Part shown: in pieces, positions 15,601 to 24,717 of the stretch | Position numbering within the stretch: the stretch's first letter is position 1 | How the letters are laid out: every line of letters starts with the position of its first letter | From: Streptomyces chilikensis | Lineage (GTDB): Bacteria; Actinomycetota; Actinomycetes; Streptomycetales; Streptomycetaceae | Direction: 5' to 3' | Length of the DNA: 35,116 nt | Assembly (NCBI RefSeq): GCF_001642695.1 | Contig: NZ_LWCC02000055.1 | Location: forward strand, 1-35,116 | The notes under the pieces: model-generated | What the model was told of the DNA's origin: nothing | Databases searched by the model: none | What the model saw: only the letters and a program-made list of their open reading frames with translations | Program-made: the position numbers and the translations under genes

Positions 15601-15795
15601 TCAGTCGGCTATTCGGCAGCGGTGGGTGCGGGCGGCGAGTTGTGCGGCGGACTGGGCGGTGTAGTCGGCGGACCAGCCGCAGCGGTCGGTGGTGCAGACG
15701 GCGGCGTGCTTGGTGCGGCCGTGGCGGTCGCGGTGGGTGCCGATCTGCACCGGGCCGATCCGCATGACGGATTGGAAGTGGTCGCGAGCAGGCAC
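15601..15795 (-). CDS. Small AICE 'mobile element transfer' protein (64 aa)
   Basis: 64 aa from GTG at 15795 with GGAAGGAG 8 nt upstream. The sequence starts 'PARDHFQSVMRIGPVQIGT' and has 'VCTTDRCGWSADYTAQSAAQLAARTHRCR' at the C-terminus. This is a Cys/His pattern (C-x5-C...H-x-C) suggesting a small zinc-binding protein. Very similar short proteins sit between the DUF2637 and SpdD genes in many Streptomyces elements and are usually called mobile element transfer protein. The molecular role is unknown; the context says spread or transfer. Confidence 0.8.
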   Translation of the reverse strand: MPARDHFQSVMRIGPVQIGTHRDRHGRTKHAAVCTTDRCGWSADYTAQSAAQLAARTHRCRIAD

Positions 15796-15814
15796 GAGCG
15801 GGTCTCCTTCCGGA

Positions 15815-16504
15815 TCAGGTGAGTTGGGCGGCGATGGCGTCGGCCATGGGCGCGGGAACGCCGAGGCGGACGCGCAGGGTGTCGGTGTCGATGGCGGCTC
15901 CGGTGCGGGCGCGGTGGTCGTCGGCGACCTTGCGGGCGTGGGCGACCAGGGCGACCGGGACCGGGGGAGCCGGTGCCGGGGCCGCGGCCAGTGCCGGCGG
16001 GGCGGGCTCCGGTGCCGCGATTTCGTCCGGCTCGTCGGCGACGGGCTCCGGGTTGGCCAGCGCGGCGGCGGGGACCGGGTCACGTTCGAGGACCGTGCGC
16101 GGTTCCGGCGCGGGCGCCGGTTCGGGTTCGGGAGCTGCGTGCGGCGCGGGCTTGTGGGCGAGGAGGGTCCCGCCGAGGAAGGCGAGGGCGGGCCAACCGG
16201 CGACGAGGATGCGCAGCCAGGCCGGGACGGCTCCGAGGTCGAGCAGCCCGGCCGTGGCGACGTTGGCACCCAGTGAGGCGGCGAGGGCGATGGCGAACCA
16301 CAGCCAGGCGTCGCGATTGTCGGCGTCCTGGCTCATGCGTCGCCAGGCGGCGACCAGGAGCAGGTCGACGGAGACCGGGTAGGCCCACGCCTTCCATCCG
16401 GTCTGTCCGGCGGCTTCGGCCAGGTCGTGCAGGTGGGAGAAGGACAGGGCCCCGGCGATCACGGCCTGCACCAGTACGGCGTCGGCGCGGAGTTTGCGGG
16501 TCAC
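15815..16504 (-). CDS. DUF2637 membrane protein (SpdB-type)
   Basis: 229 aa from GTG at 16504 with GGAGG upstream. Four membrane helices fill the first 115 residues: 'AVLVQAVIAGALSFSHLHDLAEAAG', 'WAYPVSVDLLLVAAW', 'AWLWFAIALAASLGANVATAGLL' and 'LRILVAGWPALAFLGGTLLAH'. This is the DUF2637 layout, including the conserved 'SFSHLHDLA' and 'PVSVDLLL'. After a long Pro/Ala/Glu linker (about 118-185) there is a C-terminal helical domain 'VADDHRARTGAAIDTDTLRVRLGVPAPMADAIAAQL', probably a winged helix. DUF2637 proteins occur with FtsK-like translocases in Streptomyces plasmids, where SpdB-like proteins support plasmid spreading. Confidence 0.82.
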   Translation of the reverse strand: MTRKLRADAVLVQAVIAGALSFSHLHDLAEAAGQTGWKAWAYPVSVDLLLVAAWRRMSQDADNRDAWLWFAIALAASLGANVATAGLLDLGAVPAWLRILVAGWPALAFLGGTLLAHKPAPHAAPEPEPAPAPEPRTVLERDPVPAAALANPEPVADEPDEIAAPEPAPPALAAAPAPAPPVPVALVAHARKVADDHRARTGAAIDTDTLRVRLGVPAPMADAIAAQLT

Positions 16505-16591
16505 GTCCTCACCTCCTTCGTGGGCGTTTCGGGCATGGCGGGGGTAGGGAACTGGCGCGGTTGCGGTCGCGCCGACCGGAGGTGGGGCGGG

Positions 16592-17959
16592 TCAGGCGGT
16601 GGTGGGTGCCTCGACCGGCTGGGCCGGGAAGACCACGGGCGGTCGCGTGGGCGGGGCCACGGAGGGACGGAAGGCGTCCAGGCCGGGGAGGACCGGAGTC
16701 AGGTGCGCGTGCCGGTTGCAGGCGTTCACGGCCTGTCGGAGCGTGGTGTGCGGGGCGCGGATGCGGTGCCACCCGCCGGTCGCGTCACCGGCCACGGCGA
16801 TGCCGGGGGTGCCGGTGGGGATCTGGATGGCGGCGAGGACGGCGTCCGGGGCGATGTCCCCGAAGGCCATGTTCGCGCTGGTCTCGTCGTTGACGCGGTG
16901 GGCGGTGCGGCCGGTGAGCTGGGCACGGAGCATGGTGATGCCCTTGCCGAGTTCCGAGCCGAAGCGCTGGCCGCAGATTTCCAGGTAGATGCCGGCGGCA
17001 CGGCCGAGCTGGGCGAGCCGGACCAGGGCGGTGATGATCCGGTCCCGTCGCTTCTCCTCGTCCTTGTTGGAGAACAGGGCGAGTTCGGCGACCTCGTCCA
17101 CCAGGACGACGACGGGAGTCGGGCGGAGGTGGTCGGGAAGATCCCAGATGTCGGCGGCGATCTCCGCGTCCGGGACATCGGCGGTGATGCGCTGCTCGGC
17201 CCTGATGAGCTGGTAGACGCCCTCCATGTGCACCAGCAGCGCGCCGAGAAGGTCGTCGGCGGTGTCGGGGTTGTCGGCCAGGGCGGAGAAGCGCCGCGCG
17301 AGGGGGTACAGCTCGACCCCCTGCTTGCAGTCGATCCCTACCAAGGCCACGGGTAAGGCCGCGAGTTCGGCGACCAGGTTGCGCTGGTAGACGGACTTGC
17401 CGGACTTCGTGGCACCGATGGTCAGCGCGTGCGGGCAGGTCCGGTAGTCACGGAAGTGCACGGCGCCGTCCTCCCTCAGCGCGACGGGCACCCGCATCGG
17501 GGACCGCTCGACGACCGGCGGCATCTGCACCCGCTTGAGGACGTCGTAGCCGGTCATGCACAGCTCCACCACACCGGAGCGGATCTCGCGGGAGGTGACG
17601 CCCTGCATGGTGAACGAGTGCCGCAACCGGTCGCACGAAGCCGCCACGTCGAACGCGTCCTGTCCCGGGCGGAGCCCCAGCCGTAGGACGAGGCCGGTCC
17701 GGGTCGGACGCAGCCGCAGCAGCCGCGGGGCCCGAGCCTGCGGAACGGGGCGGCCGGTCAGCCGGGCCAGGGCCAGCCGCCAGCGCGGAGGCGGAACGGT
17801 CAGCCCGCACGCCTCCATCACCGACGTGTACCGGACCAGAACGCGAACCGCGGCCAGCACGACCCCGAAGGTCAGCCAGTACCAGGCCGGTCGACGCCAC
17901 CGCAGGACACCCGCGACGGCGACGACCAGCAGCACCACAGCGGCGGTCAGCCACTCCAT
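16592..17959 (-). CDS. traSA: FtsK/TraB-type DNA translocase for conjugal transfer
   Basis: 455 aa; ATG at 17959, 3 nt after the upstream gene's stop. Two N-terminal membrane helices (about 5-20 and 27-43) anchor it. The motor domain has Walker A GATKSGKS (182-189), Walker B VVVLVDE (D288, E289) and the FtsK-type 'GIYLEICGQRFGSELGKG' and 'LTGRTAHRVNDETSANMAFGD' motifs. TraB/TraSA proteins are hexameric pumps that move double-stranded DNA between Streptomyces hyphae and alone suffice for transfer. The C-terminal 45 residues are Pro-rich and lack an obvious winged helix; the family normally recognises clt repeats there. An 87-bp gap with a small hairpin separates it from the DUF2637 gene. Confidence 0.9.
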   Translation of the reverse strand: MEWLTAAVVLLVVAVAGVLRWRRPAWYWLTFGVVLAAVRVLVRYTSVMEACGLTVPPPRWRLALARLTGRPVPQARAPRLLRLRPTRTGLVLRLGLRPGQDAFDVAASCDRLRHSFTMQGVTSREIRSGVVELCMTGYDVLKRVQMPPVVERSPMRVPVALREDGAVHFRDYRTCPHALTIGATKSGKSVYQRNLVAELAALPVALVGIDCKQGVELYPLARRFSALADNPDTADDLLGALLVHMEGVYQLIRAEQRITADVPDAEIAADIWDLPDHLRPTPVVVLVDEVAELALFSNKDEEKRRDRIITALVRLAQLGRAAGIYLEICGQRFGSELGKGITMLRAQLTGRTAHRVNDETSANMAFGDIAPDAVLAAIQIPTGTPGIAVAGDATGGWHRIRAPHTTLRQAVNACNRHAHLTPVLPGLDAFRPSVAPPTRPPVVFPAQPVEAPTTA

Positions 17960-17961
17960 GG

Positions 17962-18318
17962 TCAGGCGGCCTTCGGCTTCGCGGCGGTCTCGGCGAGGGA
18001 GGTGACCGCGACCGCCCGGAACGCGATCCCGTGACGGCGCTGGCCGTTGAACTCGTTCTCCCAGGGGCGGGCCACCAGACCCGTGATCGCGACCGGGGTG
18101 CCCATGGTCAGGTCGGCGGAGATGCCGGTCTCCGGGACGGTCACGGACAGGATCTCCACCTCGCCGTTGGCCGCGAACATCACGTCCACGGTCGACAGCG
18201 CGGCACCGGTCTCCATGTCCATGGCCCGCTCGCCGGTGCGGCGGTCCTTCACCTTCGGCTGCGGGGGCTGCGCGACCATCACGGACGCGGTCGAGGTGTC
18301 AACGGGAATCTGACGCAC
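17962..18318 (-). CDS. SCO3933-like AICE regulatory protein
   Basis: 118 aa. I chose GTG at 18318 because AGAGGAG lies 8 nt upstream; the in-frame GTG at 18327 would overlap that site. The start 'RQIPVDTSTASVMVAQPPQPKVKDRRTGERAMDM' and the middle 'GTPVAITGLVARPWENEFNGQRRHGIAFRA' match the Streptomyces element family annotated after SCO3933. The beta-rich pattern recalls an OB fold that might bind single-stranded DNA. It is the first gene of the transfer operon, directly behind two GntR operators. In pSAM2 this position is held by pra, the activator of rep-xis-int. Homology to Pra is not established here. Confidence 0.75.
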   Translation of the reverse strand: MRQIPVDTSTASVMVAQPPQPKVKDRRTGERAMDMETGAALSTVDVMFAANGEVEILSVTVPETGISADLTMGTPVAITGLVARPWENEFNGQRRHGIAFRAVAVTSLAETAAKPKAA

Positions 18319-18350
18319 AGAGATCACTCCTCTAGAAGTGCTCGACTATG

Positions 18351-18370
18351 TCACTCATGTATAGGAGTGA
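18351..18370. promoter_or_regulatory. GntR operator O1 (transfer operon promoter)
   Basis: ACTCATGTATAGGAGT (18353-18368) is the reverse form of the shared motif RCTCCTRTACATGAGT. Extended arms GTCACTC/GAGTGAC are perfect (18350-18371). It lies about 33 bp before the SCO3933-like start, over the expected promoter. Confidence 0.7.
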
Positions 18371-18386
18371 CATGGAGAAGAGTGCA

Positions 18387-18406
18387 TGACTCCTGTACAT
18401 GAGTCA
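18387..18406. promoter_or_regulatory. GntR operator O2
   Basis: TGACTCCTGTACATGAGTCA has 6-bp perfect arms TGACTC/GAGTCA around CTGTACAT and is 36 bp from O1. Two copies in tandem suggest cooperative repression of the transfer operon. Confidence 0.7.
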
Positions 18407-18437
18407 ACCCGCCGAGGCGAAGAAGTCTCGGCGGGTT
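18406..18437 (-). terminator. Terminator of the GntR repressor gene
   Basis: An 11-bp perfect stem, AACCCGCCGAG (18406-18416) with CTCGGCGGGTT (18427-18437), starts 20 nt after the repressor stop. It insulates that gene from the transfer operon. Confidence 0.75.
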
Positions 18438-18456
18438 GCGAGGAGTTGAGGCGGTG

Positions 18457-19236
18457 TCAGTCGGTGGCGGGGATGCGGTACTCGAAGATGAACTGGTCAG
18501 CGGCCATGAGGGTGTCGCACACCTCGACCACGCGACCGGCTTCGGTGACGGCGTTCCGCAGCAGGTGGATGACCGGCGCGCCGGGGCTGAGAGCGAGTTC
18601 GGAGGCTTCGGCCTTGGCCGCCGGTCGCGCCTGGAGCGTCTCCACGAACTCGGCGAAGACGTGCCCGGCGTCCTCCAGCCGGGCGTATATGCCACCCGGG
18701 CCCGGGTTCTCCGAGAACAACTCGGGGATGTCCTTGACCACGTCCCAGGGGAGGTAGGAGGTGGCGGTCTCGACGGGGACGCCGTTGCGGAAATAGAGAC
18801 GGCGGCGTGCGAGGACCTGAGTGCCGACGGGAACGTCGAGGCGTTCCGCGATCTCCTCCGGGGCCTCCATGGGTCCGATGTAGAGAACGCTCACCTTGGC
18901 GGTTGCGCCGGACTGGGCCGACTCGGCGAGATAGGCCGCCTTGCCCTCCCGGCGGTGCGAGGCGCGGAAGCGGTCGGAGGAACGGAGCCGCACAGGCGGC
19001 CGGTCCTTCACGATCGATCCCTTGCCGTGCCGGGTCTCCACGAGCCCGCTTGCCCGAACCTCGACCATTGCCTTGCGGATGGTGCCGCCGGCCACGCCGT
19101 AGCGCTCGACCAACTCGGATTCACTCGGCACCAGGTCGCCGGGCTTGAGCACCCCGGCGCGGATCTGCTGGACAATCTCCTCGGCGATCTGGACGTACCT
19201 CGGTACGGCCCTCCCACCTCCTATGGCTGTTCCCAT
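18457..19236 (-). CDS. korSA: KorSA-like GntR-family repressor (HutC/UTRA type)
   Basis: 259 aa from ATG at 19236; GTG 19248 is an in-frame alternative with GGAG only 1 nt before it. The N-terminal winged HTH covers about 13-75: 'YVQIAEEIVQQIRAGVLKPGDLVPSESELVERYGVAGGTIRKAMVEVRASGLVETRHGKGSIV'. A UTRA ligand domain follows (about 95-255) with 'RLDVPVGTQVLARRRLYFRNGVPVETATSYLPWDVV'. In pSAM2, KorSA of this class represses pra and its own gene and keeps the element integrated. Here three copies of one palindromic motif flank this gene, which fits autoregulation and control of both divergent units. Confidence 0.88.
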   Translation of the reverse strand: MGTAIGGGRAVPRYVQIAEEIVQQIRAGVLKPGDLVPSESELVERYGVAGGTIRKAMVEVRASGLVETRHGKGSIVKDRPPVRLRSSDRFRASHRREGKAAYLAESAQSGATAKVSVLYIGPMEAPEEIAERLDVPVGTQVLARRRLYFRNGVPVETATSYLPWDVVKDIPELFSENPGPGGIYARLEDAGHVFAEFVETLQARPAAKAEASELALSPGAPVIHLLRNAVTEAGRVVEVCDTLMAADQFIFEYRIPATD

Positions 19237-19238
19237 AG
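19221..19238. promoter_or_regulatory. Inverted repeat over the GntR start codon
   Basis: CTATGG-CTGTTC-CCATAG has perfect 6-bp arms and covers the ATG at 19236. It could bind a protein or hide the start codon in RNA. Confidence 0.4.
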
Positions 19239-19253
19239 TCCTTTTCACTCTCC

Positions 19254-19272
19254 TATGCTCCTGTACATGAGT
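19254..19272. promoter_or_regulatory. GntR operator O3 and -10 box of the Nudix gene
   Basis: GCTCCTGTACATGAGT (19257-19272) repeats the O1/O2 motif. TATGCT (19254-19259) lies 7 nt before the ATG at 19267, so the Nudix mRNA is probably leaderless and O3 covers its start point. Confidence 0.65.
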
Positions 19273-19722
19273 AACAGCGCCCGCGAGACGTCGTCAACGC
19301 CACTGCATTCCGTGTCAGTCGCGGGGGCGGTCGTCCGCGAGGACGGGCGGCTCCTGGCGATCCGCCGGGCGGACAACGGGACGTGGGAGCTGCCGGGTGG
19401 AGTGCTCGAACTCGCCGAGGCCCCCGAGGAGGGAGTCGTCCGGGAGGTCTGGGAGGAGACCGGCGTCCGCGTCGAGGTCGACCAGCTGACCGGCGTCTAC
19501 AAGAACACGACGCGAGGTGTCGTGGCCCTAGTGTTCCGCTGTAAGCCCTCCGGCGGTATCGAGCGGACCAGCGAAGAGTCGACCGCGGTCGAATGGCTCA
19601 CGCCCGAGGAAGTGTCGGAGCGCATGGCCGAGGTCTACGCAGTCCGGCTGCTCGATGCGCTGGACGAGGCGGGACCCCACGTCAGAAGCCATGACGGGCG
19701 CCAACTCAACACGGTGCGATAA
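19267..19722 (+). CDS. Nudix hydrolase, Pif-like
   Basis: 151 aa from ATG at 19267 (ATG 19255 is in frame, but 19267 fits the -10 spacing; there is no ribosome site). The Nudix box is complete: G-x5-E-x7-REVWEETGV within 'GGVLELAEAPEEGVVREVWEETGV' (about 45-68). The start 'SVAGAVVREDGRLLAIRR' and the end 'EWLTPEEVSERMAEVYAVRLLDAL' are typical. Nudix enzymes cleave nucleoside diphosphate-X compounds. In pSAM2 the Nudix protein Pif, encoded near the repressor, prevents redundant transfer between element-bearing cells. The divergent place next to the repressor suggests the same immunity role here. That is inference; a cargo housekeeping enzyme is the alternative. Confidence 0.85.
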   Translation: MSNSARETSSTPLHSVSVAGAVVREDGRLLAIRRADNGTWELPGGVLELAEAPEEGVVREVWEETGVRVEVDQLTGVYKNTTRGVVALVFRCKPSGGIERTSEESTAVEWLTPEEVSERMAEVYAVRLLDALDEAGPHVRSHDGRQLNTVR

Positions 19723-19744
19723 GAGTTTCCCTACTTCATCAAGG

Positions 19745-19783
19745 CCCGCGCACGGCGCGGGCGCGCGCCGCCTGTGCGGCGCG
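19745..19783. terminator. Two adjacent GC hairpins after the Nudix gene
   Basis: CCCGCG/CGCGGG (19745-19750, 19756-19761) and CGCGCCGC/GCGGCGCG (19764-19771, 19776-19783, loop CTGT) lie 22 bp after the Nudix stop. They are a likely terminator. Confidence 0.5.
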
Positions 19784-19887
19784 GCCTGCCTCCTGTCTTC
19801 GCCCCGGCTGGCCGCGCCCGGCGGCGCGCCGGCGACTGCGGGCACGGTCGGGAGAGAAACCCTCTGTGGCTGGGGCGGTCGGCTCCA

Positions 19888-20032
19888 CGGCTTTAGGCAG
19901 CCACTTTGGGGCGAGCCTCGAAGATCATGGCCCCAACGTCGTGCTTTACGGGCAGGTCCACTGACTGCCCGACTCGCCATCAGCTTACGGGGCCATGATC
20001 ACTCGCCCCAAAGCAGCTCCAGCCCAAAGCCG
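19888..20032. other. 145-bp multi-arm inverted repeat (possible origin structure)
   Basis: Three nested arm pairs: CGGCTTT (19888-19894)/AAAGCCG (20026-20032); CTTTGGGGCGAG (19904-19915)/CTCGCCCCAAAG (20002-20013); and GATCATGGCCCC (19923-19934)/GGGGCCATGATC (19989-20000). An inner hairpin GGGCAG/CTGCCC (19950-19955, 19965-19970) sits in the loop. It lies in the non-coding gap between the convergent Nudix and methyltransferase genes. It is larger and more branched than a terminator. A single-strand origin or transfer locus of the rolling-circle element is possible. Confidence 0.55.
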
Positions 20033-20053
20033 CTCCGCCGACCTCGCTGCCTC

Positions 20054-21793
<1,740 letters not shown>

Positions 21794-21940
21794 TCAAGGG
21801 TGACCAGCGGCGACCATCAGTGACAGAGGTCCTAGACGACACCCCCAGGTCACGTCCGTTCGTCTGCGACACTGGTAAGGCCATGCCTAAGCCCGGAGAA
21901 CGGGCATGACGACGTCCGGCCGGCTGACTACGGTGGTCCC

Positions 21941-22228
21941 GTGCTGGAAGACGATGGCGGTCTGGCCGCCTGGCTAGAGTCGAAGAGGCTACTCACCAGC
22001 CCTGAGCGCCACATCGACACGTTGCGACGCCTGCTCACCAAGGACGACGACGCGCTTCTGCTGTACGACTACGAGCTGATCAGTGATCCGCAGACAGTAG
22101 CCATCGTGAGAGCCCAGCAGCGCGCAGCAGGACAGCGCCGCCGTAGGCTGCGGCGCCTGGCAACGCGCCACAGGAGCACCACCAAACCTCAGCGTTGTGG
22201 GCGCGGAACAGGCCGCGCGGCCCGGTGA
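21941..22228 (+). CDS. Unassigned small protein (95 aa)
   Basis: Starts with GTG at 21941; no good ribosome site, though TACGGT lies 6-7 nt upstream and would allow a leaderless transcript. The first 70 residues are soluble and helical ('GLAAWLESKRLLTSPERHIDTLRRLLTKDDDALLLYDYELI'). The last 30 are Arg-rich and may result from read-through after a frameshift. I do not recognise it. The helical half looks coding; the tail does not. Confidence 0.4.
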   Translation: MLEDDGGLAAWLESKRLLTSPERHIDTLRRLLTKDDDALLLYDYELISDPQTVAIVRAQQRAAGQRRRRLRRLATRHRSTTKPQRCGRGTGRAAR

Positions 22229-22560
22229 GCGAACTCCTAGTGCGGTGGTTACAGGGCAGCACCGCTTACGGCGGTGACGGCAGCGCTGACGGCAACGACA
22301 GCGGCACTCAACAGCCCAGCATGGTGCCGACGTAGGACGATCGGGTTGATCCGTCAAGGCTTGCCCGCATCTTCTAAACGCCCGCTACGCTGAGCTAGCT
22401 TGGGCACGCCTGACCACTGCCTGGCATCGCGATCTGGCTATCCGTGGACCGAGGTTGGCCCGTGTTAACCGACAGCGGCAGCCGACGCGATGCGGGAGGC
22501 CCGAGCCCAGGTCAGGACGTGCGTTTGGTTGAAGCCCTTCATCTGTAGAAGGCAGGGATT
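22229..22560. other. Gene-poor spacer inside the element cargo region
   Basis: No credible gene on either strand. The sequence has mixed GC and short repeats of GACGGC/GACGGCA type near 22275-22300. It may contain the remains of a decayed gene. CGAACTCCTA at 22230-22239 resembles the left edge of the attachment copies, but the match does not continue. Confidence 0.4.
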
Positions 22561-23148
22561 GTGGGCGGTGGTTGGGCGGGGTTGGCGGTTGCCGTCGTGG
22601 GCGTGGTGGGCACGCTAGGAGCGGCGCTGCTGACGCAGAACCGCGCGGACCGCACAAAACGTCTGGAATTGCAGGCTGCTGCGGAGCAGCGACGAGAAGA
22701 ACGCCAGCACGCCGAAGCCCTGCTACAGGCGGAGCAGGCGCAAGCACGCCAGCGCGAGAGCCTTGAGCTGAGGCGCAGGTGTTACATCGACCTGAACACT
22801 GCTTCCCGTCAATTTCTGACGGCGATGACCAACTACCTGCATGCGCTGCGGCAAAACGTTGACGTTGACGCATCGCTGGCACAACTGGAGACCAGCCGAT
22901 CGGCCTATCGGGACAGCTATTCGGAAGCCCAGATGATTGCCCCGCGCCCGGTGCTACGAGCATCCAGCGTTGCCAAGACCCGGTTGAACACCGCATACGG
23001 AAAAATCAAGCAGCTCGGCCCATCTCTGTCCGGATGTGCGGCCGAGCTGCATGCTCTGGAAGACGAACTGCATCAAGAGGTCTGGCCATACGTGGGGGAG
23101 CAGAAAATTGCCATGCGAGCCGACTTGGGAATCGAATCCGCCGATTAG
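22561..23148 (+). CDS. Membrane-anchored coiled-coil protein
   Basis: 195 aa from GTG at 22561. One membrane helix at the very N-terminus, 'GLAVAVVGVVGTLGAALLTQ' (about 6-25), is followed by a charged coiled coil 'RADRTKRLELQAAAEQRREERQHAEALLQAEQAQARQRESLELRR' (about 28-72). A helical cytoplasmic part follows (73-195). Many Streptomyces proteins share the 'G-G-T-L-x-A-A-L-L-T-Q...DR-x-KR-x-E' opening; their function is unknown. Its position as cargo near attR suggests element maintenance, surface exclusion or defence, but nothing in the sequence decides this. Confidence 0.7.
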   Translation: MGGGWAGLAVAVVGVVGTLGAALLTQNRADRTKRLELQAAAEQRREERQHAEALLQAEQAQARQRESLELRRRCYIDLNTASRQFLTAMTNYLHALRQNVDVDASLAQLETSRSAYRDSYSEAQMIAPRPVLRASSVAKTRLNTAYGKIKQLGPSLSGCAAELHALEDELHQEVWPYVGEQKIAMRADLGIESAD

Positions 23149-23357
23149 TGCAATGCTGATCGACACCTTTGAGGCAGTCGAGTACGACCAGACGGAGGGA
23201 CTGTAGTGAGCGCAGTAGTACAGCAGCGAAGTGCAGCAACCACCGCAACCGCGGGCGACCACCAAGGACGTCGACGACCGACTGACCAGCCCTCCGGTCC
23301 GCAATGCCCCCGGCCGAAAGTTCGGGACGAAAAGGTCGCTCCGTTAGGGTGCGCCGC

Positions 23358-23558
23358 ATGACCGACGACGCCCCGGCCTGTCCTGAGTGCAGCCAGCCCT
23401 TGAAGTCCGGCGGTCTCGTGCTGTCCAAACGAGACGAAGACGGCCGGAGGACCTGCCGCTCTCTGTGGCGGTGTGCTGGTCGGCACACCTGGTGGCAGTG
23501 GGCGGACCGGCCGGCCGAACCGCTGGAGGTCTGCCCAGTTCCGGAGTTGTTCCGTTGA
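23358..23558 (+). CDS. Small zinc-finger protein (66 aa)
   Basis: ATG at 23358 with TAGGGT at 23345-23350, seven bases upstream, so probably a leaderless mRNA. The sequence has 'APACPECSQPLKSGGLVLSKR' and 'GRRTCRSLWRCAGRHTWWQWADRP', with CPxC and C-x5-C-x3-H groups for one or two zinc sites, and ends 'CPVPELFR'. Similar proteins are frequent in Streptomyces and unassigned. It is the last gene inside the element before attR. Confidence 0.7.
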   Translation: MTDDAPACPECSQPLKSGGLVLSKRDEDGRRTCRSLWRCAGRHTWWQWADRPAEPLEVCPVPELFR

Positions 23559-23575
23559 CATCCAACGCTGACATC
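23556..23575 (+). repeat. Paired TGACATC repeats near the right element end
   Basis: TGACATC at 23556-23562 and 23569-23575, again with a 13-bp period and followed by AACG, as at the left end. In the circular form the two pairs would flank the attP core. Confidence 0.5.
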
Positions 23576-23662
23576 AACGAGCCCGGACGGCGGCACACAG
23601 CTGTGATCCTGGACGGCCACCGGATCAGCCAACGATGGCATCAGGGGCGGACGTAGATCGAA

Positions 23663-23748
23663 CTCCTAAAGCGGGTGTCGCAGGTTCGAATCCTGCCGGG
23701 GGCACCAGCGCAAAGGCCCCGGACCGATCATGGTCCGGGGCCTTTGAC
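23663..23748 (+). repeat. attR: Right attachment site (attR), tRNA-tail copy 1
   Basis: Identical to 11973-12058, including the terminator hairpin (23712-23745). The 5' half of the tRNA is absent, so it encodes no tRNA. It is preceded by GATCGAA (23656-23662), which also precedes copy 4. Confidence 0.92.
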
Positions 23749-23951
23749 CGTCACTGGCACTACCCGATCCGCCGCACGAGACTGAGCAACGGCTGAGACA
23801 TCACCTCTGTGCCTGCTTCTGCGAGGCATGGTCTGATGGTCGGTGGCACCGAGCGTCCGGGGCCGTATCCGGGTGAACCATCGGCAATGGGGCACGGACG
23901 AAGTGCGACCGGTGCAACCATGGGCCTAGATGCCGGAAGGTGGGTGGAGGC
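23749..23951. other. Spacer before the Uma2 gene
   Basis: 203 bp without a credible gene. No promoter with both boxes could be fixed by eye. Confidence 0.3.
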
Positions 23952-24512
23952 ATGGGTGCCGCGTACGACCACGTGGGCCCGTGGACCCTGGACGATGTCC
24001 TCGCTCTCGGTGAGGACACGCATCAGCGGGTCGAACTCGTCGGAGGGGCGCTCCTGATGTCTCCCGCCCCCAGCGTGCCCCATCAGCGGGCTTCACGCCG
24101 GCTCGCCGCCCTGCTGGAGCGGGCCGCCGACGAAGCGGGCGCGGACGTCGAGGTCCTGGAAGCCGTGAACATCAGCGTGCCTGACGGGCTTCTCATCCCT
24201 GACCTTGTCGTCGCAGATGCCGAAGCAGCTGCCGAGGCGGGCGTCGTCCTCAACAACGCTGCTGTGCTCCTTGTCGTCGAGATCGCGTCACCGGCCACCC
24301 GCCTCACCGACCGCAAACTCAAGCCGGCCTTGTACGCCGCGGCCGGCATCGAGCACTACTGGCGCGTCGACCTGGAGCCCGCCCCCACGCTCCACACCGC
24401 CATGCGCAACGGTTCCGGCTACCGCGATCTGGCGACCGTCCTGCCTGGCCAGACCGTCCAGATCGACGAGCCGTTCCCTCTCACCATCGATCCGGCCCGA
24501 CTCGCTCGATAG
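23952..24512 (+). CDS. Uma2-family (DUF820) putative endonuclease
   Basis: 186 aa from ATG at 23952 (GTG 23940 adds four residues; GGTGGAGG lies directly before the ATG). Family features: 'WTLDDVLALGEDTHQRVELVGGALLMSPAPSVPHQRAS' at the N-terminus; 'GLLIPDLVVAD' (PD of the PD-(D/E)XK core, about 88); 'VLLVVEIASPATRLTDRKLKPALYAAAGIEHYWRVDLE' (E-I-x-S with Lys in DRKLK, about 112-148). Uma2 proteins share the restriction-nuclease fold and are greatly expanded in actinomycetes and cyanobacteria; no clear biological role is agreed. It is the only gene of the islet between tRNA-tail copies 1 and 2. Confidence 0.85.
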   Translation: MGAAYDHVGPWTLDDVLALGEDTHQRVELVGGALLMSPAPSVPHQRASRRLAALLERAADEAGADVEVLEAVNISVPDGLLIPDLVVADAEAAAEAGVVLNNAAVLLVVEIASPATRLTDRKLKPALYAAAGIEHYWRVDLEPAPTLHTAMRNGSGYRDLATVLPGQTVQIDEPFPLTIDPARLAR

Positions 24513-24540
24513 AGAGACTCGAGCAGCCGGCGCAGCACAC

Positions 24541-24659
24541 ATTCGGCACACATGAGGCCGGGAAGCACTGCGAACGGCTGAGAACCAGCGAGGCGTTTTC
24601 CGCAGGTCAAGCACTCAGCGGTAACCGTTTCCCCAGGTCACAGCCCCGCCTGGAGGGAT
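24541..24659 (+). repeat. 119-bp block A, related to block B
   Basis: This 119-bp sequence directly before tRNA-tail copy 2 is clearly homologous to 25792-25910 before copy 3. Shared runs include CACACATGAGGCCGGG and CAGGTCACAGCCCC at matching positions. It is non-coding and is probably the conserved end of one family of integrated elements. Confidence 0.75.
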
Positions 24660-24703
24660 CTCCTAAAACGGGTGCCGCAGGTTCGAATCCTGCCGGGGCA
24701 CAG
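24660..24703 (+). repeat. tRNA-Arg tail, copy 2
   Basis: CTCCTAAAACGGGTGCCGCA followed by the T arm with loop TTCGAAT and CCGGGGCACA. It differs from the intact gene by substitutions in the anticodon stem and variable loop and lacks one G of the acceptor. A perfect hairpin unlike that of the intact gene follows. Confidence 0.85.
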
Positions 24704-24717
24704 AGAAGCACCAGGTC

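Noticed and set aside
22230-22255. Possible sixth attachment remnant (CGAACTCCTA)
   Set aside because: Ten matching bases, but the T-arm and acceptor sequence do not follow.
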